Source: Ephydatia muelleri | Lineage: Eukaryota > Porifera > Demospongiae > Spongillida > Spongillidae | DNA: 64,000 bases | Direction: 5' to 3' | Assembly: GCA_013339895.1 (NCBI GenBank) | Contig: JABACO010000015.1 | Location: 3,804,741-3,868,740 of the forward strand | Shown: piece by piece, positions 32,758-46,395 of the stretch | Numbering within the stretch: the stretch's first letter is position 1 | How the letters are laid out: every line of letters starts with the position of its first letter | Translations under genes and position numbers: made by a program | The notes under the pieces: generated by a model | Told to the model about the DNA's origin: nothing | Database searches by the model: none | What the model saw: only the letters and a program-made list of their open reading frames with translations

Positions 32758-34239
32758 ATGGTGGAGTCATCTCTCCTTCCAAACGTGGACATTCTAGGGG
32801 TCCCCATTGAGGATTTTGTGCACTGTTCTCGCTTCATTGCAAAGAAATGTGCAACCCCCAAAACCCTGCTTAAAGCTCTTGTGGACGTCTCTGCAGTTGA
32901 CCTTCATATGGCCTTTTCAATTCTCCGCATGTGTGGTAGTTATTGTAAGAGTACATCTAGCCAGAGCCACTCCTCCAAGCCATTGTGCCGACTATCTGAA
33001 GCTCTTCGATGAAGAGGTAAGGTTGTGCTTCACCTCCTGCATTGCAGTAGATGTCCCTGATCTTAGTTGGCAGCAAGCACAACTTAGTCCAAGTCTGGGT
33101 GGGCTTGGCTTTCGCTCACTTGCTCTGCACTCTTCTGCTGCTTTCATAGCCTCCTTTGCTTCATCAGGATTTTGTAGTCCAGACAACATCCACATGCTCC
33201 AGGCTGTGACATGCTTCAATGCGCAAGTTCACCCTCCAGAGTCAACCACAGCTGAGGCGGTTCTAGCCTGCCCCCCCCTCTGCAGAGAGCTCTGTCTAAG
33301 AAGCTGGATAATCATGCTTTCCAATCTCTGCTATCTTCCTCCTCCCAAGTAAATAAGGCTTGAATCCTTTCGGTTTCTGCCCCTCATGCAGGTTCTTGGA
33401 TTTCAGCAACCCCATCTACTGGTCTGGATTTGCATCTGGACTCAGCTGAATGCCAGGTAGCTCTTAGATGGTGGTTAGGTCTTGACACGTCAGGCAGCTC
33501 CCCGTGCCCTCTTTGTCCCGACACTGCCCTTGACCCCCCTAGGTCACCATGCAGCCACTTGCAGACATGGTGGTGATGTGGTTGCATGGCACAACCGCTT
33601 GCGAGATATCTTTGCCAACTTCTGCCGTCGGGCCCACCTTTCTGTGCAGGTGGAAGTAGGGTATGGCTTAGCTAGGGACCATATCAACTCCCGTCCTGCA
33701 GATATCCTGGTTCAGGGATGGGACAGGGGAAAGCCAGCAGCCTTTGACGTTACAGTCACTTCACCCCTTACTCCCGTGTCCCTGAACAACGCCAGTGCAT
33801 CAGTGGGGGCAGCAGCATATGCTGCTGAATGCAGAAAACATGCAGCCAATGACACCAGGTGCCAGGAGTTGGGATGGTTATGCATCCCCTTAGCTGTGGA
33901 AACGTATGGCAATTGGGGGAAGGAGGCTCAGAGTGTTTTTTCCCGGCTTGCTTCTCTGCTTTCCATCAGCCAGGCCATCCCCAAACCCAAAATGTTATCT
34001 GAAATCTATAGCCACCTCAACATGTCCCTGGTGAGGTCTGTGGCAAGGGCCATCATGGGAAGGGAAGCTGTCCAAGGGTAGGTTAGTGGAACTGTAGGTT
34101 GATTAGTTGTGTTTGTAAGTAGAACTGTAAATAAATAGTATAGCAATAATGTGTCTGTATTGTACATGTATGTAGTCATTATCATTAATAATAATAATAA
34201 ACTACACAAAATAATAATAAATAAATAGAAAATACAAAA
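32758..34239 (+). mobile_element. Retrotransposon family I thumb to C-terminus, mirror
   Basis: Mirror of 10,779-12,261. The 199-codon endonuclease frame is at 33,482-34,081. Confidence 0.88.
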
Positions 34240-36212
34240 ATTAAGGAGAAGAGTAGTTGGTCTTGTTGGGATATTGCACTGTCGAAAAAAGCAGGCCAAA
34301 AGGATGTATTAATAGCATTCCAAACAGGGGTGAAGGCATTGCCAATGTTTGGGATTAGTCTCTGTAAGTAAGACCATTCAAATTGGAGAGATTTAGATAA
34401 TGCTACAAAAGTACGATTTTGCAGTGTCATAGAGATTAGTAACAAAGTTTGTCCAGTCCTTGACTTTGTCTTCAACAAACTGATTGGTTGCTTCAACATC
34501 TCCCCAAAATATGGTGGCCCCTAACAACTTTGACACCAAGGTGGTCAAATTTTGCATGTGCTCTGAGTCATATTCTTTATCCACTATTAGCACGGTCTTT
34601 TTTGGTTGTGGATAATAACCATACTTGGTCCCATCAAACAAAGCTTTTCAAACCACTCAGATGGTCGAGGACAGTAGTACATGCAGAGTCATCTGCGTAC
34701 CAATTTTGATTGCATGTTGGAGTTGATAGGGACTGAATGAGAGCATTAGGGCAGCTGCATACATAAGCATTGAAAGGGGATCCTCCTTGGGCGACACCCT
34801 CTTTACAAAATATGAATTCAGCATTGTGCTTTTTTTGTACCACAAGAGGAGCATAACCACGATACGTGTTGAACACAAACCTTGCACAACGTGGCCACTG
34901 AATGCAGGTGTTCCATATGCTGCGACCCAATTGAGAGAGTTGAATGCGTTGTTTGCATCTACAAGCAGCAGTCCCCATCCAGATGCTCTATTAGCTTCAA
35001 AAAGCTCTTTCATAGCGTGAAATGCTCCCTCAATACCGCCCTTTACACCTGAGCATAGCTGGTTCACTCCACATAAGTCTGCAATGTCTGTTCGCGTAAC
35101 CATGACTATAGATCTGCATATAATAACTCCAGGAGATTTGTCAAGTGCTATCAAGTGACTAGACATTAGTGCTCTGATATCTTTCCAGTCAACAATTGTG
35201 TTTGATAGACATTGGGCCAGTACAGCTACTGCGTCTTGCAACTTGGAACTATGAGTAGCATTATGTAGCAAGAAGGCTTGCCAGTGGGTGGCTGTAGACA
35301 CCCACCTAGTCCAGCACTTCCTTCTATTCTTTTTGCAGCTGTGGCAATGTGTGCACTTGTGATGTCCAAATCTGTTAGGTTGGGAGATGTGTACTTGGAA
35401 GGAAGGCTGGTGGATGTGGATAGGATTGAGATGGCTCAGGGTGCTTTTCCTTCAAAATATCAAAAACAGTTTTTGTACATAAGAGGAAGGATCTACATGT
35501 AGGACTCCTCCTTTGCTTTATCTTTCGGTTAACCAACGTACTGCCGACCTGACTTAGCCTTTACATGTAAGCATCAAGTTGGAAAATATGCTGTTGTTCA
35601 CATGATCTGTCTTGTGATGAATAGATTGTGTTTAGAGCATCTTTTTTAATCACTCATCAATTCAGCATGTTTCTCACTTTTCCATTCTTGTATACGTACG
35701 TGAAAGAAGTCTACATATATCTTGGCCCTTTCTTACCATTTCGTCACGATGTAGCATAAGTCCCAAGAATACAACGAAAGTACTGCCACTATTTAATAAT
35801 GTGTTAGCAGGTCAACTTCGCCACGGTCCAGTTGGGAAGGTCATAAGGGTGCCATTTTGTGGATACAATTTTTTGCCACCGTTTACTCCATATATCATCA
35901 GCAGTACAGGTGTTCCGAGCTAAACTTTCTCCAAAAGCATGCCGCATTTCGAAACTTCAAATTTCTCGTTCAAAGCTGATGGTCACTGTTGCGGTGGAGA
36001 ACGGGCAGTCGATGATTTTTGGTTAGATGCCCCATCGCGCGAGATGCTGCAGTAGACTGGAAAGATGTCAGAGAGGGTGTATTTTGTTCACCTTGACTTG
36101 GTTCAACTTGACTGGATGTTGTCGTTGGAGCATCGGGTAATGCGCTCAAATTGGGACATTGTCCGTGTTTAGCAGCGTGGTAATGTGGTAAGCACGACCG
36201 TCCAGCTTTCAT
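34240..36212 (-). mobile_element. Retrotransposon family II, mirror
   Basis: Mirror of 8,806-10,778. WYADDS lies near 34,695. Confidence 0.8.
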
Positions 36213-36931
36213 TGATAATCATGGTAATGAGAAGTCAATTAAACTGGGCACGTAGGCATAATTGTCCACAAGGAAGTGGGTGACTGAAGTACCAGGAAGT
36301 ACCTTTATTGAAGCAAAAGTGATTGAAAAAGTGATACCCAAACCTTGAAACTGCCTATGGAATGATATTTTACGCATGCTTTCTTCCAGAAAGCAAGCAG
36401 TTATCTTTGCTATTGAATTCAACCCCTTCCCTTTCCAAGTTTAACCTTCTCCTTCAATTTCCCCACCAATATGAGACTAGCTTCTGACTTACACTTGGTT
36501 ACTAGTACTGCAAAAGAATGGTCAGAATAAGCTCCCCTATGTGTTTCAGACGTACCATATCATGCCACAGAATAGCAACTGCTGTTAAAATCATCTTGCT
36601 CAATGATGCTCCAGTGTATATTGAATGGATCAAGGATCTTCATACTTAGCTGTACTGAAAGTGTGGTTATTGCATCTTCCTTCATAAACTTTGGTATATT
36701 CTCACAGCAATGCTGTGATACTTTTATTGGTACCGCCTGGAAAGACATGGTGTGCATATAGCATACCCATGGTATGTATTGGAAATGAGATCACTAGCTG
36801 TGCTGCATGTACCAAATTTAACCTGTCTGAACAATGAAAAACTTGTTTGTTTTAATTACAATTGATTTTTCTGAATAATGCCATATTAATAATTGCTTGA
36901 ATGAAATAATAAAGATAAGGTATATCCAAAC

Positions 36932-38111
36932 TAGGGTGTGTAACCTCCCCTGCATAATGAATACTTTTAAAACATTAATCGATTTTTCAGGTTTTTGTGG
37001 ATCTGAAAATCGATTTTTCCGAATAGTTTAAAAAACAAAATCGATTTTTTCAAATAGGTTTTGCCAAATTTCTTGCCAAATACCTAGGTTATTCAGGTTA
37101 TGGTGCTTGTGGAGCACACTGAGAAGATAATTTATGTCTGTACAGAAATCCACATGGTCTTGCACCAAACTAGAGCTATGCATGTCAGTTGAAAACACAG
37201 AGACACAAAGGTCTACAGTAGCATGTGTTTATCATTTAGAGTTTAATAAATTGTATGTCTTTACCAGGTATTTGTACATATCAATAGTAATGAAAACCTA
37301 ACCATCCAACACTAACCACTGAGACCAGACATCACCAACTCAAAAGAAATCTCACCCCACATCACGTACAATCACGTACTCCACTTACAATCATCCAACA
37401 TCACGTTCTCGCTATAAATGCATATGAAATTTCCCATTCGTACGATTGCGTAATGCTCTCCAATTCCTACACATACTCAAACAGAGCGCGCATACTTACT
37501 TGAAGTGGGTGAGAAGTCTGTCATTCTATTTCACTCGCTAGCGCAATACAGTACTCAGATATGTTCACTTCGTACCACTGCATGTACAATAAAACAATGC
37601 AATACTAGTACCGGTACTGGTACATAAATTTATTGTTACTACATATAAACACAACTCGTGGCATATACTAAGGAACTTCGTTACTTACTTGAAGACGATG
37701 ATAAAAGCATTGAGGTGTATATTTTGTATCCCCAATTGATGCGCATTAAATATTTAGTATTATATTACTATCCATTTACTCAATACCTATCGAATTATAA
37801 ATTGCTTCTGTATGTATAAATAGTAAAAACAACAGTGACGTATGTTATATATATAACTCTAATTATGAAATACTCTGCTGAAAATCATATTCGGATTTAG
37901 TATAAAATGGTATTCGAATAATGGGCGAATTGTCGATGCTGACGACGAATACCTAAGTACCCTCCGAATGGAGAAACATAAACCGGTTATTTCGAATAGA
38001 TAAAATTCACTAATCGATTTTTCCGAGTAATGCTAAATTGCTATTCGAACGGATAGGTTTTTGCGAATATCCGAATAACCCGAATAACCTGATAACCGGT
38101 TACGCACCCTA
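36932..38111. mobile_element. hAT-type MITE, mirror
   Basis: Mirror of 6,908-8,086. 8-bp duplication ATCCAAAC at 36,924-36,931 and 38,112-38,119. It differs from the left copy by a one-base indel and a C/T change. Confidence 0.9.
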
Positions 38112-38235
38112 ATCCAAACATGATGAATAGCTATAACCTGTTGCACACTCTAATCACATGCATGTCTATGTGGCAGTATGTTGAAGTCAAATGTTTACAA
38201 TTGTTCTGTGTATTACGAATATTGTTTAATTGCAG

Positions 38236-38927
38236 GTTTACATATCAGACTGTCTGGGCATTAGTAAAGTGGGCTTTTTTCTGATTCTGTTTGCTGTATC
38301 TTCGGCAGCTGTGAGCTCTGTGTGTGGAACTATTGTGAAATACGTCCCAGAATGCTTGGTTCTGCTATTGGCAGGCCTTATTGACATTGGTCTGATCATT
38401 TTTTTGTTGGTGTGGAAGAGAGAGCCGAGCTATGCAGCTGTTATCATCTTTGTCATCGGCTGGGGTGTAGCAGATGCCATTTGGGAAGTGATGTATTCAG
38501 GTAAAGCAGTTTTTTTGGACAGATTCCTGTGTCATACCACATTGAGCATGAATTTCATAGTGTATGGCAGATGATAGCATTATTGTCTTCTGCAGGGTTT
38601 GTAGCTTACCTGTTTCCTTTGGATACTACTGCAGCCTTTGGTGCAGCCAGTGTGTGGCAAGGACTCGGCCTCACTGTAGGGTTCCTTGTCAGCCATCTAG
38701 CTTCCAGAAATATAGCCGTGATTTTGTACCTCCTTCTTGGGATGATTATTGTTGCTGCAATTGTTTATTCCATCGCATTAGTTTCAACAAAAACGGTGGA
38801 GCAAATATTTCCATACTCCGTGTATTGTCCCAGAAGAATGAAGAATTATGAAACTATCAAAGGTTCTGACACAAGTTTGGTTAAGAAGGACGTTTCAGCT
38901 ACAGATGAAATAGAATCTACAAATTGA
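38236..38927 (+). CDS. UNC-93-like transporter, gene A, coding exons 2 and 3, mirror
   Basis: Exon 2 is 38,236-38,500 and exon 3 is 38,596-38,927, with TGA at 38,925-38,927. Same protein as 6,092-6,783. Confidence 0.85.
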
Positions 38928-39555
38928 CTTTAGGATTAACTGTCATGGGAACTATACCGAATCCTTCTACTCCTTTCAACATATTGTGTACAGCATGTCT
39001 AGCTCTACCCTACGTTTATAAGTATTTTGAATACCTTTGCCGGTTGTCCATCACCATAGCCTCTTGTTTCTCGCATCTATATTGGTGTTCCATAGATTCA
39101 CCGTATGAAAGTTGCGGTTTGTGATTTTTCGGATTTCACTGATCCGTGGTACGTTCCATAGAGAATGTATGACATTTTTACAAACATGATTATTAATGGA
39201 ACTGCAACTCTTGCTACCCACTAATACTACTCTAAATAATGTGCAGATGTAGGCAGTTTCAAAATTTGTATCATGTACCATCCAAAATCCTGGGACCATA
39301 TAAATCAAACTATAAAATTCCATAGACTTGTACACAAAATAGAAAAAAATGTAGTAATTAAGATATTCCATTTCTTATAACTAACGAACAGAGGGAGTTA
39401 CATGATTTGCTACCCTCTAAAACTCCTCTACAACTATCTAAGAATCTATCTGTTGTGAAGAAGTTGCCGTGGACCATACGTAAAACAGTATTGTGCATTT
39501 TAGCCTCCATTTTTAATGGCGTTCTGTATGTTGCAATAGCTATAGAATGGGCTTT

Positions 39556-39653
39556 GTCACGTGCTACACACTCCCACTTACTGTCACGTGCACTAGATGT
39601 AGTGTTAATATGCGCGCACACCAAACAATAATCGGTTTCGGCAAGGTCACGTG
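39556..39653. promoter_or_regulatory. Three GTCACGTG E-boxes, mirror
   Basis: Mirror of 5,366-5,463. Confidence 0.4.
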
Positions 39654-39753
39654 AGCGTATTGCTCGTAATCGCACTTCAGTTCCGCCCGCGTACAGTACT
39701 AGCTCGGAAAGTAACACCTTTTTTTAATTAATTTATTATTATTATTATTTTAA

Positions 39754-41845
39754 GCTCCCTCGTCAGTGTCTAAATTCTTAGCTGGGGGTAGCTTAACGGC
39801 CTTGAACAAACAGAAGGAAGGGTGCCCTCCTGATATCCGTCCAATTGCTGTGGGGGAGACTTTAAGACGGCCACTGGAAAGTGTTTGTGTGCTCTGGTAA
39901 GGGAGAAGGCATCTGACTTCTTCCAACCCCTTCAGTTTGGAGTGTCCTGCACCCTAGGTTCAGAAAAGGTCATCCATGGTTTATGGCGATGTATGGATGA
40001 GCACTGGGATAGTGATGACTTTGTAGTCCTCAAGATAGAATGCCTTCAATCTTGTGTCTCGGCAGGCTCTACTGGATGAGTGTGTTACTTTTTTCCCCGA
40101 GCTTCAGCCATGGGCTAGTTGGTGCTATGGGTCACACCCATTATAGTGGCATTCTTTATAGGTCAGTTATCCTCTGAGGCAGGGGTGCAGCAGGGAGACC
40201 CATTGGGTCCTTTATTCTTTGCTTTGGTCCTTCACAAAGTAGTATCAGCCATTGATGCAGATGACGAGTGCCTTGATCTACTTTTCCAAGCATGGTTCTT
40301 GGATGATGGGGTACTGGCTGGTAAGAAGTCATCAGTGTTGCGGACTGTGTCAATTCTAGAGGAATTTGGTCCATCTTTGGGCATTTTCATCAACTTAAGC
40401 AAGTGTGAAGTCTTGAGCCGAATGATCCACATTCCTTTCCAGCCGCAATGAAAACATCACACTTGCCTCACATGGTCATTTTAGGAGCCCCCATCGGTGA
40501 CTACCTTTTCTGTGCAAATTTCATTGCCTCAAAGCGTCTTGATGCTGTGAAGTTGCTATCTAAACTTGTTGAGGTTGCAACCATTGATCCCCAGGTGGCG
40601 CTAATTCTGTTGCGTGTATGTGGGAGCTTTTGTAAGTTAGTTCACCTGGCAGCCACCCTTCCAAGTTTGGTCTCTGATCCTTTGCAGCTTTTTGATAATG
40701 ATGTCAGGCAGTGTTTTAAAGATTGCTTTGTATTGGACACCTCTGACTCCACATGGCAGCAGGTTCAGCTCAGTCTACGCTATGGTGGCCTTGGCTTGCG
40801 GTCTCTTTCTCACTATTCAAGTGCAGCATTTATTGCTTATGTGCGCTCCTCTGGCTTTGGTGACAGAGATAATCAGTATCTTGTTCAGGCAATTAACTTT
40901 TTAACATCCAGGTCCTTCCATCTGATGCCATTTCTGTAGAATCTGTTCTCTCCTCTCCTATCAAACAGAGAACTTTGTCCCAAAAACTAGATAATCGTCA
41001 GTTCCAGACATTGTTGTCTTCTTCAGTTGCTAACAAGGCCCGTATTTGGTCTGAGTCAGCCCCTCACTCTGCTTCCTGGTTGTCTGTGGTACCATCTGCT
41101 GCACTTGGCCTCCACTTAGAACCTAATGAGTTCTTGGTAGCCTTAAAATGGTGACTTGGCCATGATTTGTCCAGGGGTTCATTATGCCCACTATGCCCAG
41201 ACACCGCACTAGACCCTCTAGGCCATCATGCAGTGACCTGCAGGCGGGGTGGTGACGTATAGTGATGCGCCATAATCGGTTGCGAGACGTAATTGTTTAC
41301 CTTTGCCATGCACAGTGCTCGTCTGGGAGTTAAAGTAGAGGTTGGTAGCCGATTAATTCCAGATCTTAGGCAAACTGACTCGCCCAGCTGATGTTTTGGT
41401 AGCGGACTGGGAGAGAGGAAGACCAGCTGCGTTGGATGTCACTGTAGCCTCACTACTCACCCCTGCTGTGCTGAATGAGGCAGGAATGACTGCAGGTGCT
41501 GCAGCTGCTGCTAGCGAGCAGCGCAAGCACATTGCCAATGATCCTAAGTGCCAGGAACTAGGTTGGGTGTGTGTTCCTCTGGCTGTCGAGACGTATGGCA
41601 ACTAGGGCAGAGAAGTACACAACACTTTTACCCGTCTGGCCACTCGGCTTGCCATCTGTGTTTATCTGCCGAAAAGTAAGGTCACTGCTGATCTTTTTGG
41701 CAGACTTAGTCTGGTGTTAAATCGTAGCATAGCAAGAGCTATTTTGACGACAAGTCTGCCCCAATCATTTGAGTAGACTATGTCTGAAACCTTAGTTAGG
41801 CTTAGGTACATTGTATGATGTATTTTATTATTCATTGTATAATTA
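39754..41845 (+). mobile_element. Longest retrotransposon family I copy, mirror
   Basis: Mirror of 3,175-5,266. QQGDPLGP near 40,187-40,211 and FLDDG near 40,296-40,310. The 5' edge follows a (TTA)n run. Confidence 0.85.
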
Positions 41846-41949
41846 TTTTCAATATAAATAATTAATAAAATAAAATAAAATACAAATATGATTATATATA
41901 CAATATAAGCTCATACACACAACACTTGCTATATATAAACACACTACAG

Positions 41950-42307
41950 TTAAGATGGGATTCTACGGAGGATGGCTCTGGCATTCGCTCTTGTTAGGCA
42001 AATGCTCAAGCTTGCGAAAAGCTCAAAAGATATCTGTGCCTTTGGCAGAGACTTGTGGATCGCAAGCCTAGCAATTATCTGAGCCAGAAATATTGAAGCT
42101 TCGTTACCCCAAGCCCCATAGGAGTCAACTACTAGAGGGGTTGAGACCCACCCTAAAGCTAAACACTTTACATCATTGGCCTGGTGTTTCCTCCTCTCCG
42201 TTGCGTCAAGGACTGCACCAACCGTTGCTCCCGCTTCAGCTAAAGTTGAAGGATTTAGCGGTGAGACAACGGAGATGTCCAGGGCAACGGGCCTTCCATG
42301 GTTCCAC
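41950..42307 (-). mobile_element. Retrotransposon family I C-terminal fragment, mirror
   Basis: Mirror of 2,713-3,070. The stop codon is at 41,950-41,952. Confidence 0.85.
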
Positions 42308-42438
42308 TTGTGTAATTATAATTATTTATATCATTATAATTTTTTTAATTAACAAATATTGTTTATCAATAATAATGAACGTTTAGATATAAATAATTAT
42401 AATTACACAAAAAGATACGCACACAAGGAATGCATTAA

Positions 42439-42670
42439 ACAGATACTGACGGGACCTTGGCTTCTGCAACAGCTAGATCTATTGCACTGAATCAGAATGC
42501 TCGCCCCTGTGATGATCGTGCACCTCTTAAGCACATGATGGAAGAGCGCAGGAGAGAGAAACTAAGACAGCATCTTATCCAGGCAATAGTTGCACCATAA
42601 TGTTGCTCTTGCTTGGTAGACAGAACGGAGGCAATTCTCTTGTATGTTACCGAAAGTAACACCTCGGAAC
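42439..42670 (-). mobile_element. Retrotransposon family II C-terminal fragment, mirror
   Basis: Mirror of 2,349-2,580. Confidence 0.75.
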
Positions 42671-45017
42671 AACGAACAGTTAACAACCATTATTTTATTT
42701 ATTTTAAGCCAGATAATGCGAGTAAGCTTAGCTGCACGACTGCTCTCAGTTGATAGCGGTTGATAGAAGATTCGCGTGATCATTCTGTTGCTTAGCGACA
42801 ACGTTCGGTATTACGTTAGCTGTAGCTTAGAACCGATCGAGGCACAGCTGATGCGAAAGGCGTGGCACGCGCAAAGAAATGCTGGTGGGGTGAAGACATT
42901 ATACGTAGTTTCATACTCTTCTGCACATGCTAAAGTTTGTGTGTGTATGTATGAGGTTGTGTATTTGTGTGTACATGCTCTACGCAGTACTGACATGCAC
43001 AACACTGCACTCTACACACAGCGTGCAAATACTCAAACAGTGTGTATGTGTGGCTATTAAAGTCAAATATGGCCTAGTATGCCCGAGCTGAGGCCCAGAT
43101 GGAGCCGAACCAAATGTATGCATGTACAACAAGCGTTTCAGATATGGGGCAAAGATCACCACCACTCATGAAAAGAAAGCCATTTAGGTAAGGCAATGAA
43201 TGCATGCTGTTATAATCCATGTGCGAGGGAGTATAGAAAGGTGATGAAAGACATGGAAGTAAATGGTACATGTCTGGATAGCTATAGGAACATAAATTAA
43301 CAAGTACATGTAGCTAAAAACATTATCTATGAGAAAGTTGGTGGCAAACAGGATTTGAAGGCAATAGTGGTGTAAAAAGCAAGGAAACAAGGTCTTATCA
43401 GAAGAAAAAATGTAATAGTCCTCTATTTAGCACGCAAACAACATATGCCCTCAAATGTACCCTGGCCCATTTCTACTCGTACCGGTACCCTGAACGGGAC
43501 AATGAACTGTTCTCGTATAAGTATGTGTACTTGTAAGTAATCATTATCTGGCGTATAGCATACCCTCCGCAAATAAACGTGGCTGTGCTATGCCATTTAA
43601 AGTATATTTTCGATTGTGTCAATGAATAGAGAAAAATGGGGAGATCATAACGATGTAGATATTATGGCATTTGCACTGGAAGGAAAAGTGTCAAAGAAAA
43701 AGTAATCAGTATTTGCGGTCGCGGTAATTACGTAATGCTGTAAGACTGCCTTGCGTCATGAGCAGTTAACATATAAGCATTATTACCGGTGGGCGGATGA
43801 TAAGCTACTATAGATCGTCCCTCCTGCATTGTACGCTCACGGCGGTTTCTCGCTTAACCATTCGTGGAAATGCCTGCAAGTCGGAGATGGCAACTGAGCT
43901 ACATAGCCGCGCCTCATGCCTCTTTGTCTCTGATCAGACAACACACGTTCAATCCTGGCACGCTCCATCCGGTGCTGTGCTATAAGGTCTGGGCACCGCG
44001 AGACTAGCACGCTCCTACTACCATAGATAGTATATACTATCTATGCATGCTACTACTATACTTATAATACCTTGAACGCGAAAATGAACTGTACTCGTAT
44101 ATGCGTTTGGTATATAGTCTGTTCACGTATATACATGCATGCAGTTTATCTGACCAAGGACTGCACCCTCCGCAAATAAGCGTGGCTGTGCTACACCACT
44201 AACACCAGACTAGTGTGAAAGTGTACTGCATTGATTGTATAGGCCTATTGTTTGTAGCACCTTGCATCAAACGCTGAAACTAGTATTTCTTTTAAACGCA
44301 TGCCGACGATGTGATTACGCCTGGTTGTGCATGCAACAGCATTTACGCAGACGCTCGCTCACTCTTTCACTCTTTCAGTGACAGTTCACATGCACGCACA
44401 GAAAAGAAGTTTTTTTTGCAGTGGCGCTCACGATAGCGTTGTGTAAACTTACCACGGAGTTGTGGCGCTAGATAAGAACTCCATGCATAGTTTAGGTATA
44501 CACAACAGCAAATATAAAAGTGAGACTGGTCGCTTCTTTCATAGCAGGAAGGAATGAAAGATGTACATGCACTTCATGTATTTGAACATCAGTTTTGACA
44601 GAGAGAAAGCGCAGAATTAAAAGCACCCCTTGCAAAAAAATATCCAAAAGAAGCAACGTAACTGTTTAGTAGCATTTTTGCAGGCTCTCCAGCGATATGT
44701 GTATTTAAAGTTGAGCTGTTTAGTCTTGTGCATGAATGGGAGATCTGCCGGAGAGAGAGAGCGAGAGGTACTATCGGAGGCTGTATCGGTATTTAACAGA
44801 AATTGTATGGTCTGCACCCGTGGTAAAGTTTACCTAACACTAAACCACCTATCTTACCCTTGACAATGGTGATGTATAGTACAGCAAAACTGTGAGATGG
44901 TCCCCCAACAGTAGCAAGGTCTGTTCTAAAACAACCTCTCCCCCTACTATGCTATAGGTCTCTTCTCCAACAGATGCCAAAGTCTCTTCTCCAACAGCCT
45001 CTCCTCTAGCTCCTACA
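42671..45017. other. Outer right arm, no gene recognised
   Basis: Mirror of 1-2,348. Holds the mirrored dispersed repeats (about 43,159-43,304, 43,474-43,594 and 44,058-44,189) and nothing coding that I recognise. Confidence 0.5.
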
Positions 45018-45269
45018 CCATGCATGATACCCTTCCTCTAAATATGTCACACACATGCACATCACTTGCACCCATGTAGCACACTCTTAAAATATGACTT
45101 GCATAAAAAGCATAACTAAGCTTTCTTTATCAGAGATAACTCAATGATGCATTGTGGTGTGCCGAAATGCTTAACCAAAAGTATATTCCACTACATGCCA
45201 ACAAACATGATACAACAAAAAGCAAAAATTAATAAATAATCACGTGTTCACATTCTAATTAATTTCCAC

Positions 45270-46395
45270 CTAAGGTTATCTGGTTCTTGTACATCCGGTT
45301 GTAGGTTTGGGAACTCTACACCACTACCCCCAGAACCAAAATGTAAAATCGTGGTATAAATTCACTCGACAACCTGATCTGGTGCACAGGGTTGGGGATG
45401 TTGGTCAATGTTTGAGGCTGAGTTGGGACAATGGACAGTCTTTGTTGTGAGGCTGTCCGCGATGTCTAGGCTGCGATAATTCGATCCACCGGGTGTTCCA
45501 AGTTAACAAATGCAGGCTTCAACCTATCCACTGATTATATCTCCTTCCATCATCCTATGTCAATTGTGAAGGTCTTGTCCCTGGCTGAAAGACTTTGAAA
45601 GGCCCTTTGTACTCCCAACTACAACAACTCCGGGATCAGGTTCTGAACATGCACGTCCCATGCCCACCTCCCAACATCATGCCACCAATCCTGAAGCAAT
45701 CCCTGTCCACCAGGATGCTCACTGCACACCCCTCCAATGTCCATGATGCTCTAGCTGGGAATTGTGATTAACAATAAAATCAGCAGGCACCATAGACCAG
45801 TTCAGCCGATGAACATCCTAGGTCGTCCTTTGGTGCTGTACAGTACTCAAGGCAGTTCCGTTGTCCAATTAGGGCCAGTGAGCCGAGCCTGTAAAGATGC
45901 CTAAAAGTGTTTGTGGAACCTTTCTACCGGGCTATTGGATTGTGGGTAGTATGATGGAGTTCAGATATCCATGTGAAGGTAGTCAAAATGATGGTGAGGG
46001 GTATTGAACTGTTGAAGTGGAGCCTTAATGTGTTTGTGAATTTTTGAACTCTAGCATCCAGTCTCTAACTGGCTTTTGCATAACATTCCAGACAAATTCT
46101 GATGCAATAAGTTTCCGAGTGGTACGTATTGAGGGGTGAGACAAGCCATGAATCAAGTCAAAAACCTGACATCTCCATGTGGCAGGTCTACAGGTCGGGA
46201 TACTCAGTGGATGTAGCGCAAAGGAGCGTAACACCATGTCCCAAATGGGATGTCCTGCAATACTAAATTGGAACGAGTAGTCGTGTAGGACTGTCCCTCA
46301 GGGTCTTTAGCTTGGTTAGTGGTCACAGCGGAGTAATCTACACCCAGTTGAACTGAGTCAATTGTGTCTCTTGAAAGGCGATAGCTTGTCCTACA
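45270..46395 (-). mobile_element. Fossil Ty3/Gypsy-like pol fragment
   Basis: A broken LTR-retrotransposon remnant on the minus strand. Recognisable parts are a short end of the RNase H region, the integrase zinc-finger region (IHGLSHPSIRTTRKLIA near 46,080-46,150) and the C-terminal integrase side (KDDLGCSSAELVYG near 45,800-45,840). No LTRs, gag or reverse transcriptase were found. It carries several breaks and looks old. It lies just outside the visible palindrome end. Confidence 0.75.

Larger units (their letters stand above)
22555..45017. repeat. Right arm of the giant palindrome
   Basis: Reverse complement of the left arm. The arm ends inside the window: the mirror of base 1 falls at 45,017, and the following sequence has no partner because the left arm runs off the window. 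Where the arms differ in the inner 3 kb (for example around 20,200-20,260 against 24,800-24,860), the right arm agrees better with the third copy at 53,650-53,720, so the left arm looks like the noisier sequence. Confidence 0.97.
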
